Source of the DNA: Bacillota bacterium
GTDB taxonomy: Bacteria > Bacillota > SHA-98 > Ch115
DNA: 39,078 bases
Assembly: GCA_012842565.1 (NCBI GenBank)
Contig: DUSO01000186.1
Coordinates: 1-39,078, forward strand
Direction: 5' to 3'
The notes beneath the pieces are model-generated. The model was not told the DNA's origin and made no database searches. It saw nothing but the letters and a program-made list of their open reading frames with translations. A program made the translations under genes and the position numbers. Each line of letters starts with the position of its first letter. Positions within the stretch are counted from its first letter, which is position 1. Below, piece after piece: positions 17,556 through 26,194 of the stretch.

Positions 17556-19151
17556 TCATCCCTTCGGGGGCGGGCAGACCGGGATCTGTAGCACCTGACC
17601 GACCTGGATCATGTTGGGGTCGGCGATCTTGTTCGCCTGTACTATTGCCTCGACGGTCGTGTTATACTTCCTCGCGAGCGACCACAGTGTGTCGCCCGGT
17701 TGCACAGTCACAAAGGTCATTGTGGGCGTAGGGCACGGTACCTCCGGCGGCGTGACTATTACCACGTCGATCACTATGTTGAGCTGGACCGGCTCTGTGA
17801 CTTTGACCGTCACAGAAACAAGGAGCCTGACCTGGAACGACCGGTCGTCGATGACCTCGAACTCGACGTGCTCCACAAGGGCGCGCACCTCAGCCGTCAT
17901 CTCAGGTTCGGCGCCAGGGATTTCGACATATTGCGTGAACTTGACCTGGTGGTCCATATGGTGGACCGGCTGGTCGCCCTCGGCTGTCTGGGCGACGTAG
18001 AGTGTCTGGAGCCTTATCGTACCCTCGACGATGGCCTTGCCGGCTATGATCCTAGTCTCCTCGACCTTGACGCTCTCATCGATACGAATTATCCTGTCGA
18101 TATTCGGCTTTTCTCGCGGGACCTGGAGGCTCTCTTTGAGCATCACCTGCGCCGTATCCTCACCGACTACATCCTGTACCTTGAGGAGCCGCTTCTCAAC
18201 GTCCACCACAACGGTCTTGGATGTGACATCGGTCACTACTTCCATCTGTTTCGTTGCGGTCACTTTGACAGTGATCTTCACGACCGCATCGATACTGATG
18301 GTCCTTGCGTCAATAAGGTCGTAATCTATGGTCTCCTGCTCGACTGTCACCTGGACGTGCATACCGGAGCGGGCTCCAGGTACCTCGACCACATGCGTAA
18401 ACCTCAGCTTGGCCTCCATGAAGTGCACCGGCAGCCGCGTTACTCCGGAGGTGTCTCCTACTGCAGCCGCATACATGACGTTGACATCCACAGCACCTTC
18501 CACGACAACCTGGTCATCGAGAATCTGCACGTCTGTCAACCTTGTACGGCCCTCAACTGAGATCACCGACTGGATATCCGGTTTCTCTTCCGGTACCGCT
18601 ACCCTCTCAGTGACAACCACCTGAGAAGCCTGCTCCCCAACGACGTCTTCGACCTTGAGGAGTTCCTTGGTCACCTTGAGGTCTTCGGGCCCTTTTACGT
18701 CAGTTACTACTTCAAGCTGCTCGGTCTTGGTCACCTTGGCAAAAGCGCGGACCAGCACCTCGACCCGGATGGTGTGCGGGTCGACCAGTTCGTTGGCCAC
18801 ATGCTCCGCCCGCACGTCGATCTGGACGTTCATTCCAGGCTGGGTGCCGGGTATCTCAGCCACCAGCTCGTACGATACCTCCTGCTCCAGCAGCTGGACC
18901 GGCTGGCTTCCGGCGGCGGTGATCCCCACATAGAGCGCGCGAACGTCAACCTTGCCCTCTATGATCACCTTGTCTTTGATGATCTCGTAGGCTGATGTCT
19001 TGAGGGTGGCATCGACGCTCACAACCTTCTCGGCGGTTGGGGCACCGGTGGGAATCTTTATCATTTCGCGGAAGACCTTGCGGACAGTCGTTTCTCCAAC
19101 GACCTGCTCGACCTTGAGCAGCTCTTGCTTGAGCTCAAGACCAACGGCCAT
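17556..19151 (-). CDS. Multi-domain SPOCS (DUF3794) protein with C-terminal LysM (SipL/SpoVID-like architecture)
   Basis: Three SPOCS repeats (DKVIIEGKVDVRALYVGITAAGSQPVQLLEQEVSYELVAEIPGTQPGM, etc.) and C-terminal MTFVTVQPGDTLWSLARKYNTTVEAIVQANKIADPNMIQVGQVLQIPV; best RBS (gggggagagg) precedes ATG at 19151 (ORF extends to 19172). Confidence 0.9.
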   Translation of the reverse strand: MAVGLELKQELLKVEQVVGETTVRKVFREMIKIPTGAPTAEKVVSVDATLKTSAYEIIKDKVIIEGKVDVRALYVGITAAGSQPVQLLEQEVSYELVAEIPGTQPGMNVQIDVRAEHVANELVDPHTIRVEVLVRAFAKVTKTEQLEVVTDVKGPEDLKVTKELLKVEDVVGEQASQVVVTERVAVPEEKPDIQSVISVEGRTRLTDVQILDDQVVVEGAVDVNVMYAAAVGDTSGVTRLPVHFMEAKLRFTHVVEVPGARSGMHVQVTVEQETIDYDLIDARTISIDAVVKITVKVTATKQMEVVTDVTSKTVVVDVEKRLLKVQDVVGEDTAQVMLKESLQVPREKPNIDRIIRIDESVKVEETRIIAGKAIVEGTIRLQTLYVAQTAEGDQPVHHMDHQVKFTQYVEIPGAEPEMTAEVRALVEHVEFEVIDDRSFQVRLLVSVTVKVTEPVQLNIVIDVVIVTPPEVPCPTPTMTFVTVQPGDTLWSLARKYNTTVEAIVQANKIADPNMIQVGQVLQIPVCPPPKG

Positions 19152-19206
19152 CTCCTCTCCCCCTTCCTGCACAAATTAGCAAAAGTAGACAGCCACTTTT
19201 CACTTA

Positions 19207-19234
19207 TACTATATGCGTGGTCTTGCGAAAAGTT
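19207..19234 (-). promoter_or_regulatory. Candidate sigma-K-type promoter upstream of the SPOCS-LysM gene
   Basis: Minus strand AAC - 16 nt - CATATAGTA, matching mAC-N16-CATAnnnTA; located ~55 nt upstream of the ATG. Confidence 0.5.
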
Positions 19235-19253
19235 CATAGGGAATTGGCCCGGT

Positions 19254-20375
19254 TTAGCGGACCAACTCCCGTAGCTCGACCGTACAGCTCCCACGGCTGA
19301 GGACAGTCCGCGAGCCGAGGACGGCACCTTCGAGACAGCATCCGCTGCCCACATCAACCCTCTCGCCTAGGATACACCATGTGAGCCTTGCTCCGTCCCG
19401 TATTTGTACATGGTCAAGGACTATCGAGTTAACGATTCTCGTCTCCCGGCCTACCTCCACGTCATGGCCGATCACAGTCCAGGGTCCCAACCTGGTATAA
19501 GCCCCGATTGAGGCCCGGTCCCCGATCAAGACGGGGCCCCGGAGCTCCACACTCTGATGAATGCTCGAATTCTTACCTATCCTGATCCCCCGCCCAAAGC
19601 GCCTTCCCGGAGGAACTACGTCCAGCCGCATATCGAGAATGTCCCTGTGGGCCTGAATGTACTTGGGCAGGGTGCCAATGTCTTGCCAGTATCCCTCTAT
19701 ACGGTAACCATATATCTTTCTCCCCTCGGCCAGGAAGACAGGGAACAGGTCTCTCTCGAGAGATACTTCGGCCTTGCTCTCTGAGGGATCCCTTTCTCTT
19801 CCGAGCCTCTTTACCTGCTCCGAGATTCTGGAGAGGCCATCGGGCTCTATGATATAGATTCCTGCATTGATCGTATTGCCCTCCACCTCATCCCACCCCG
19901 GCTTTTCCAGGAATCTCACGACCCTCTGCGTACCGTCGGTGAGTATGAGTCCATATGCTGTGGGGTCAGGTACCTCGGCCATTGCAATGGTTATGTCACT
20001 GCCTTTTTCCAGGTGGAATTCCAGCATCTTGCCAAGATCCACATCTGTCAGAACATCCCCGTTTACCACTACCACGCGCTCATTCCCGACAAGAGAGGAG
20101 CACCTCGAGACCGCTCCCCCGGTTCCAAGGGGCCTATCTTCAACCGAATACTCAAAAGACAACCCCCACCTCTTCCCGTTGCCCAGCGCCTCCTTGAACC
20201 TCTCGGCCATATAGTTGAGGCTCAATATCACCTGCTCGATCCCGGATTTTCTCAGGAGGTCGAGCTGGTATTCGAGAAAAGGCCGGTTGGCCAGGGGTAT
20301 TAACCCCTTAGGGCATGTATATGTCAACGGCCGGAGGCGCGTACCCTTACCCCCGGCCAGTATCAGCGCCTTCAC
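19254..20375 (-). CDS. NDP-sugar pyrophosphorylase (mannose-1-P guanylyltransferase / glucose-1-P nucleotidyltransferase family) with left-handed beta-helix C-terminus
   Basis: MKALILAGGKGTRLRPLTYTCPKGLIPLANRPFLEYQLDLLRKSGIEQVILSLNYMAE; hexapeptide-like C-terminus (IGDRASIGAYTRLGPWTVIGHDVEVGRETRIVNSIV). Confidence 0.93.
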   Translation of the reverse strand: MKALILAGGKGTRLRPLTYTCPKGLIPLANRPFLEYQLDLLRKSGIEQVILSLNYMAERFKEALGNGKRWGLSFEYSVEDRPLGTGGAVSRCSSLVGNERVVVVNGDVLTDVDLGKMLEFHLEKGSDITIAMAEVPDPTAYGLILTDGTQRVVRFLEKPGWDEVEGNTINAGIYIIEPDGLSRISEQVKRLGRERDPSESKAEVSLERDLFPVFLAEGRKIYGYRIEGYWQDIGTLPKYIQAHRDILDMRLDVVPPGRRFGRGIRIGKNSSIHQSVELRGPVLIGDRASIGAYTRLGPWTVIGHDVEVGRETRIVNSIVLDHVQIRDGARLTWCILGERVDVGSGCCLEGAVLGSRTVLSRGSCTVELRELVR

Positions 20376-20526
20376 GTATCAACACCCCCCGGCATTCACC
20401 TCCTGTGGGGGTGTCGGACCTTTTAGGCCGGTCCGTACGCCGGCCGGGATACGTCAGCCGGGATACACCGGCCCGGGAGCCTATCCACAGCCAGCCCCCG
20501 GGCTCAACCTGTCCCCCGCCCACCAG

Positions 20527-21486
20527 TCAGGCCGGTCTTACCCTTTCCCTCCAGTAATTGAGGAGGTCCCTTAGAGTATTTTCAAAAGGGATCTCCGGAG
20601 CGTAGCCCGTCCTCTCTGCAAACTTGCTATAATCTCCCAGGAGAATTGGGACATCTGACGGGCGCATACGTCCCGGGTCCTGTTCAATCTTGACAGTCAC
20701 CTTAGAGAGGCCGAGCAGCATGTCAAGGACCTCCGATATCTTGTAGCACTTGCCGCTCGCGATGTTGTAAACCTCGCCTGGTTGACCCTTGTCGAGGCTG
20801 AGCCAGTAAGCTCTCACCATGTCCCGCACGTCCGTAAAATCCCGTCTCGCCTCCAGGTTACCCACGCGGATTACCGGTTCGCGCAAGCCCCATTCGATCT
20901 CGGCGATCTGCCGCGCGAAGTTTGAGGTGACAAATACCTCCCCCCGCCGGGGGCCGGTATGGTTGAATCCCCGGGTCCTTACGATTTCCAGTCCATAACT
21001 ACGAAAGTATTGATAGCCCAGGAAATCCTGCGCTATCTTACTCACCGCATATGGGCTCTGGGGCCTGAGCGGATTCGTCTCCCTTATCGGCACCTCGTCC
21101 TCGTAGACCAGGCCATATTCTTCCGACGAACAGGCAATCTGTATCCTCGGCTTTATGCCCAGCCTGCGAACGGCCTCAAAGACGTTTAATTCGCCAATGA
21201 TATTGTTCATGAGGGTATCATACGGTGAAACCCATGACGACGGCACAAAGCTCTGGGCGGCCAGGTGGAATATGAGGTCCGGCCTTGCCGCCTCTATGGC
21301 CGTCTCAACCGCCGATGCATCAATGAGGTCGCACTCCACAAGATGGAGCTTGCTTCGAATGCCTTCTATATTCTCAGTGCGGCTACGCCACCTGGTGGTG
21401 CCCCATACCTCGACTCCCATGGCGAGGAGGAATTCGGCCAGGTGACTGCCGGCAAACCCCGTTATGCCCGTAACAAGAGCCCTCAT
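20527..21486 (-). CDS. NAD-dependent epimerase/dehydratase, GDP-mannose 4,6-dehydratase/GDP-6-deoxymannose reductase-like
   Basis: MRALVTGITGFAGSHLAEFLLAMGVEVWGTTRW...PDLIFHLAAQSFVPSSW..., SPYAVSKIAQDFLGYQYF (YxxxK present). Confidence 0.9.
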   Translation of the reverse strand: MRALVTGITGFAGSHLAEFLLAMGVEVWGTTRWRSRTENIEGIRSKLHLVECDLIDASAVETAIEAARPDLIFHLAAQSFVPSSWVSPYDTLMNNIIGELNVFEAVRRLGIKPRIQIACSSEEYGLVYEDEVPIRETNPLRPQSPYAVSKIAQDFLGYQYFRSYGLEIVRTRGFNHTGPRRGEVFVTSNFARQIAEIEWGLREPVIRVGNLEARRDFTDVRDMVRAYWLSLDKGQPGEVYNIASGKCYKISEVLDMLLGLSKVTVKIEQDPGRMRPSDVPILLGDYSKFAERTGYAPEIPFENTLRDLLNYWRERVRPA

Positions 21487-22865
21487 TGGGATTCCCTCCC
21501 CATGCGCGCCCTCACCTTGAACCCTTCTCTGATGGTACTCCATATCAGCGGATCCTCCGGCCCAAGGTAGTATAATGCCAGGCCGCCCAGGTGGTATTTG
21601 TGCACCAGGCTAACCTTGGCTCGGACGCTTACGGCATTTTCAAAGAATACGCGGTGTGTGACCCGGCACGAACGGTAGCGGAAGCTCGGTGCAAGAGCCT
21701 CCTCGTCCATGATTACCTCGGGCTTGAAGACACTCAGGAGGGCGGATATCTCTTCATATGAGACAAGCGACGCCTTCGAATCCGGGAGGGGGGCCTCACG
21801 GCGCAATTCCGGCCAATCGTAGCCGTAGGTAGGCACCGTCAGTATCGTCTTCCAGCAAGGCACCCATTGCATATATTTCCTGATTGCTTCCCTAACCCAT
21901 CCGATGGACGCGATAGGGCCGGGCTTTCCTTCTTTATTATGCTGGTCGAATGTCAGAAGGATCACCTGGTCGGCTACACGGCCAACCCCTTCGTAGTACG
22001 CGGCCGGCAACTCGTCCAACCCTTCCACTGGTAGCGCCGCCAGTAGGCTCTTGTCAACCCGGTGGAGGTGACCCGCTATGTTTGAGACAAAGGATAAACC
22101 CCGGTACCAATCCTCAGGGGCTACCGACGTTAAACAGAGCACAATGCCGGAAGCCTTCAGCCTGTTGGCCAGCTCCAGCAGGCCCTTTACGGCTGCTTCT
22201 CTTGCCTTTTTGGAGGACAGAAACGCTCGAACGGCGTCAGCCTCCGGTATGCCGACGTCGGCTATGCTCACTGCGGGCATGACATCTACCTCATGCAGCA
22301 TTGCAAGCGAGACAGCCTTGTCTTGTAAGTGGCTGTGAACGAGGCCCGTAGTATCAATCCCGACCCACATGGGCGAGAGGATCGTAATACTCTTGATGTT
22401 CCTCTCGAGCGAAAGGTATGGTGAGATGGAGCCGTGGTCATGGCGATAAAATGCTATGACCGACCTGATGGGTATTATAAGTCGCTGGGATCTATAGGGC
22501 CTGGATTCTACGGGAAGATGATTGGCCTCGGCGACCAGGGTCACCGGCACCTGGTATTTCTGAGATACCATTGACAGAGTCTCTTTGGGCCCTGTGACGT
22601 GAGTAATTCTGGGAAGGGCAAACTTGCTCAAGAGCGCCGCGAATACCTGCGGGCCCGCAACGCCGTCCTGCCGTAACCCGTGTGCGGCCTGAAATTGCTT
22701 GACCGCGTCCCCTGTCAGATAGCCGAAATAGCCGTCCGGTTCCCCTGCTTCATAACCCAGGAGATTCAGCCTTGCCTGGAGGCAGGCCACATCGTCACCT
22801 TGCATACCCTGACGCAGAATTCGCCTCCCCAGGATACTGCGTTCTGGCTTATTACCTGAGGCCAT
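21483..22865 (-). CDS. Peptidoglycan-binding + LysM + GH18-like (spore-cortex/germination YaaH/YdhD-like) protein with degenerate active site
   Basis: RQGMQGDDVACLQARLNLLGYEAGEPDGYFGYLTGDAVKQFQAAHGL (PG_binding_1), VSQKYQVPVTLVAEANHL (LysM-like), VILLTFDQHNKEGKPGPIASIGWVREAIRKYMQWVPCWKTILTVPTYGYDW (GH18 YaaH-like). ORF extends to 22904; ATG at 22865 overlaps the upstream stop. Confidence 0.8.
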   Translation of the reverse strand: MASGNKPERSILGRRILRQGMQGDDVACLQARLNLLGYEAGEPDGYFGYLTGDAVKQFQAAHGLRQDGVAGPQVFAALLSKFALPRITHVTGPKETLSMVSQKYQVPVTLVAEANHLPVESRPYRSQRLIIPIRSVIAFYRHDHGSISPYLSLERNIKSITILSPMWVGIDTTGLVHSHLQDKAVSLAMLHEVDVMPAVSIADVGIPEADAVRAFLSSKKAREAAVKGLLELANRLKASGIVLCLTSVAPEDWYRGLSFVSNIAGHLHRVDKSLLAALPVEGLDELPAAYYEGVGRVADQVILLTFDQHNKEGKPGPIASIGWVREAIRKYMQWVPCWKTILTVPTYGYDWPELRREAPLPDSKASLVSYEEISALLSVFKPEVIMDEEALAPSFRYRSCRVTHRVFFENAVSVRAKVSLVHKYHLGGLALYYLGPEDPLIWSTIREGFKVRARMGRESQ

Positions 22866-24627
22866 CGGATTCACCATCCATGCAAGAGCTCCCAGAAACT
22901 TCAACGTCGTGGTCTATTCTATTCGAGCCTGGAATTATTGGTGATTGAGCCCTGGGAAGGGTAAACCAGGAGAGAATCGGCCGGACAAGAAGAACCCTCC
23001 TGACAAGACCGAGGATCGCGTTGACCAGCCCTATCCCTACTCGGCGGGGCCCTATCCCTACTCGGGGCGGGGCCGTAGCAGGCCGGGGAGATGCATCAGG
23101 GAGCGTGACTACATCATGTGGTGCGGCCGCATTATATGGGACCACAGCCATTCCAGGCGGCAATGTGGCCCCGCCTGGCGTCGGGGCACTGCCAGGCGCT
23201 GAGACTCCATGGGGCCATGGTGCTTCGGATGACTCCGGAGCTCCGCAGGACGCCGGGGCACCCCCCGATGACAACGTTGCCTCCCGCAGCCGGGTGACCC
23301 CCAGGTCCAGCCTGACAAGGACGGTGGTGTGAAAGCCCGGTATCCCCGGGTCAAATTCCCGGTCCACCGGCACAGGTTCCACGTATACCCAAATATGATG
23401 AGATAGGTGATCAGGCTGGCTGACCTCATAACCACCCTCACGGCCCTCCCCATGGCCGTCCCCATACGGCACGAGTCGTATAAGCCTCTGTTCGCCGGTG
23501 ATCGAGCGTAAAAGCCCGTCTTGAAATGCGCAGTAGATTTCCTGGGAAATACTACCCGAAACAAAGAGACCCCCATGCGTCCGGTGAGCTTCGAATACGC
23601 TGGCTTCAACGTGATGAGTCGTGACAAGCGGCACACCGTACGACTCCAGGTCAACCGGCGGCTGTAGTATGGAGATGGGGACCTCCTGGTGGGTTACGAA
23701 TTCCAGGCTTTTCTCCCACATCAACTCATGCACCAAGAACTTGTCAGAAGGGATGGGGTTGGAGCCACCGGGAGACATGGCACCCTCAGGCGAGACTGTA
23801 AGGTCATATACGGCCTCCCGCCATGGAAGCCCTGCGGTGTACTCACCTGTCAGAGCCCCCCAACTATAGAATGTGCCCTCGGGGTCCGCCTCCAGGGCGC
23901 CCGGAATCACGGCGCGCATCGAGCCCGGCGACATCCCCGGATCCCGCGGCTCTGTCGCCGCCGGCGCAGGAATGGCGGCATAGCAGATGTTCCAGAGATT
24001 TATTATGACCGGGCAGGCAAGGTGCAGGGTAGATACCAGCCTATCATAGTAGAAGGCAGGCTCTCCAAAGTCGACGGTTCCTATAACCACTGTTTGGTGA
24101 ATACCGGCGTTGCCGTCGCTACCCCCACGGCCGCCATCGACACCTGGCCCCCGGAGGGAAACGCCCGTAGGTACGAGATCGCTGAATCGTATCTCTCGTG
24201 TTTCCAACCCGATCGCCCCATCATCCCTCACAGCCTCGACCCTCAGGGTGGCACTATGTTCGATGAACAGCGCCAGGGAAGAAGGCCCTGCCGGAGATAT
24301 TGAGGTCCGGCCGGGAAAGAGCCGGACCGCGGCCACCTCGAGCACGCCATGACCTACCCGCTGGTCCTTATGATGGGTCCCCCGGTCCTCATGACCAGCC
24401 CGCTGGTCCAGATGACGTGGCCACTGGTCCCGATCAAGCGACCATTGGTCTCCATAACTCGGCCGACGATCAAGGCGAAGCGAGGTCTCCCAGACTGCGC
24501 GCCTTTCTATGCGCCATAGGATTCGCGGTAGGGGCAGGACGCGTGCCGGACCTTCACGGTAGCCCGGGCGTTCGCGGCGGCTTAGGCACTCACGGCGGCT
24601 TGGGCCTTCATGGCAGCCTGACATCAA
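22852..24627 (-). CDS. Large repeat/low-complexity protein with a divergent SPOCS-like domain
   Basis: GGLFVSGSISQEIYCAFQDGLLRSITGEQRLIRLVP...VYVEPVPVDREFDPGIPGFHTTVLVRLDLGVTRL resembles a SPOCS module; Gly/Ala/Pro-rich C-terminus; N-terminal heptad-like repeats. True start uncertain. Confidence 0.55.
   Translation of the reverse strand: MMSGCHEGPSRRECLSRRERPGYREGPARVLPLPRILWRIERRAVWETSLRLDRRPSYGDQWSLDRDQWPRHLDQRAGHEDRGTHHKDQRVGHGVLEVAAVRLFPGRTSISPAGPSSLALFIEHSATLRVEAVRDDGAIGLETREIRFSDLVPTGVSLRGPGVDGGRGGSDGNAGIHQTVVIGTVDFGEPAFYYDRLVSTLHLACPVIINLWNICYAAIPAPAATEPRDPGMSPGSMRAVIPGALEADPEGTFYSWGALTGEYTAGLPWREAVYDLTVSPEGAMSPGGSNPIPSDKFLVHELMWEKSLEFVTHQEVPISILQPPVDLESYGVPLVTTHHVEASVFEAHRTHGGLFVSGSISQEIYCAFQDGLLRSITGEQRLIRLVPYGDGHGEGREGGYEVSQPDHLSHHIWVYVEPVPVDREFDPGIPGFHTTVLVRLDLGVTRLREATLSSGGAPASCGAPESSEAPWPHGVSAPGSAPTPGGATLPPGMAVVPYNAAAPHDVVTLPDASPRPATAPPRVGIGPRRVGIGLVNAILGLVRRVLLVRPILSWFTLPRAQSPIIPGSNRIDHDVEVSGSSCMDGESDGLR
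23029..23070. repeat. Two-copy 21-bp tandem repeat
   Basis: ccctatccctactcggcgggg (23029-23049), ccctatccctactcggggcgg (23050-23070). Confidence 0.75.
24357..24482. repeat. Degenerate 21-bp tandem repeat, about six units
   Basis: Units such as cccgctggtccttatgatggg / tcccccggtcctcatgaccag / cccgctggtccagatgacgtg / gccactggtcccgatcaagcg; encodes heptads with a DQ core on the minus strand. Confidence 0.7.
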
Positions 24628-24675
24628 TACCCCCCTGGTACAAATGCTTACGCGTCTACCCCGCCGACCTGCCCA

Positions 24676-25680
24676 CTAACTCAGGATTTTTTCATAGGCC
24701 TTGAGCGTTTCCCTGGCCGCCCTCTCCCATGTGAACTCCTGGAGGACCAGCTCCTGGAGCAAGAGCTCCTTGGGCGATGCATAAGCGGCAAGGACCGCCT
24801 CTCGAATGCTTTTGATATCCCCTGGATCGCAATACCAGGCGTAATTCCCGAAGTATTCGACTGCGGTGCCCCGGTTTGTGGATACGACGTTGCAGCCGGC
24901 GGCCGCGGCTTCGAGGCTGGATAGACCGGGGGTATCATACCAGCTCGGTAGCGCGTGCACCTTGGCCGCAGCATAGGCACTTGCCAGCTTTGCCTGGGGC
25001 ATCTGAGGGAGGAAGACCACATCCCCGGAGGCTATGGCCCGACATGCCTCTAGGTAGAAGGGGTCATTTATGGGGCCTATCAATACCAGCTTGAGCCCTG
25101 TACCGTTCAGGGCCTTGATGAGGGAAAGCTGGTTCTTGCGGGGAGAAATACGCCCGACGCATAGAACCATATCACGGAGCCCGTACTCAGCCTCAAATTG
25201 TCCGGGACCGGCATCCTTAAAGGCCGGGTCAACTCCGTTGGGTACTATATGGTAGCTGGGGCGGATTGCAAAATCCCTGCTGAGGATGTTCATCTCTGCC
25301 CAACCATTGGGCAGGATAATATCAGCCCATCTTAGCACCTCCGATCTAAGCGCGTGATCTTTCCGCCACCACTGTAGTAGCTTCTCGCGCTGAACCGTCT
25401 CCCCGTTTAAGACGTACTCTTCGATATTCCAATAAATTGGCGTGAGGGCTATGGGTTTACCCTGGTCAACGGCGTTCTTACATTGCAAATAAGTTTCTTG
25501 TACGCGGCTTATGTTGAAGAAATGAACCAAATCGAAGGCATCGAGATACGGGCTTAACTCAGTGCAGTGCTCTACCTCGATCCCCAGTGCCCCTAATGCC
25601 CGTATGGTCTCTATGACCTGGACGGTATCGCCTGCTGGGAGCCTAAGCAAATCAGGGCGGCTCTGGACGAGCACGCGCAT
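24676..25680 (-). CDS. GT4-type glycosyltransferase family protein
   Basis: RVLVQSRPDLLRLPAGDTVQVIETIRALGALGIEVEH..., LCVGRISPRKNQLSLIKALNGTGLKLVLIGP, PSWYDTPGLSSLEAAAAGCNVVSTNRGTAVEYFG. Confidence 0.9.
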   Translation of the reverse strand: MRVLVQSRPDLLRLPAGDTVQVIETIRALGALGIEVEHCTELSPYLDAFDLVHFFNISRVQETYLQCKNAVDQGKPIALTPIYWNIEEYVLNGETVQREKLLQWWRKDHALRSEVLRWADIILPNGWAEMNILSRDFAIRPSYHIVPNGVDPAFKDAGPGQFEAEYGLRDMVLCVGRISPRKNQLSLIKALNGTGLKLVLIGPINDPFYLEACRAIASGDVVFLPQMPQAKLASAYAAAKVHALPSWYDTPGLSSLEAAAAGCNVVSTNRGTAVEYFGNYAWYCDPGDIKSIREAVLAAYASPKELLLQELVLQEFTWERAARETLKAYEKILS

Positions 25681-25771
25681 GAGCTACCCCTCCATTCGCA
25701 AGCTGGCGTTCGAGGACCGGGGTTCCCGGTAACGTACTGAAGGTGCCCCTTTAATAAGATGCCCGGGGGGT

Positions 25772-25836
25772 GCTCCTCCCGGCTCTTGCCAGCGCCTTTC
25801 CCCTCGGTGAAGTCGGTCGGTGAAGCCGGGAGGAGC
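25772..25836. repeat. 13-bp perfect inverted repeat between truncated SPOCS gene and glycosyltransferase gene
   Basis: gctcctcccggct (25772-25784) / agccgggaggagc (25824-25836), 39-nt spacer. Confidence 0.7.
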
Positions 25837-25854
25837 TCCTCTTGATCTGTCCTG

Positions 25855-26194
25855 TCACGCGACCACACCTGTGGCTACCCTGATCTGTTCATGCTGGGTG
25901 ACCTTCACGTCTATTCTCACGATCACCTTTTCCATGAAGCTGCCCGTAGTGGGGTCAAACTCCCATACGACGTTCTCTACATACGAATGGTCCTGCTGCT
26001 GCATGCCCTCTACTACGGGCCGATTTGGATTAATCGGCGTAACCTCAACCATCTCGCTAAACGGCAGGAGCTCAGACAAGTGGTGCACCAGGTTGTCAGT
26101 ACCGACGTAGAACACCTGTTTCTGCACCGCCCCCTGCACTATGACCTTACCATTTTTTACAATTGAGGTAACGTCGGTGACGGGAGAAGTTACT
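25855..26194 (-). pseudogene. N-terminally truncated single-SPOCS (DUF3794) protein
   Basis: In-frame RAVTSPVTDVTSIVKNGKVIVQGAVQKQVFYVGTDNLVHHLSELLPFSEMVEVTPINPNRPVVEGMQQQDHSYVENVVWEFDPTTGSFMEKVIVRIDVKVTQHEQIRVATGVVA; the N-terminal half of the SPOCS fold is absent and the only start is an internal GTG at 26139. Confidence 0.6.

Noticed and set aside
20376-20526. GC-rich intergenic sequence with GTATCCCGGC repeats and a 6-bp cggacc/ggtccg stem
   Set aside because: Repeats short and stem weak; consistent with GC-rich intergenic background.
24357-24482. Possible CRISPR array
   Set aside because: Contiguous 21-bp degenerate units without unique spacers; tandem repeat, not CRISPR.
24300-24704. 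Plus-strand ORF with collagen-like PAGPYDG/SPGPHDQ repeats
   Set aside because: Attractive, but it runs across the 21-bp repeat antisense to the larger minus-strand ORF and has no supporting domain; kept only as part of the repeat finding.
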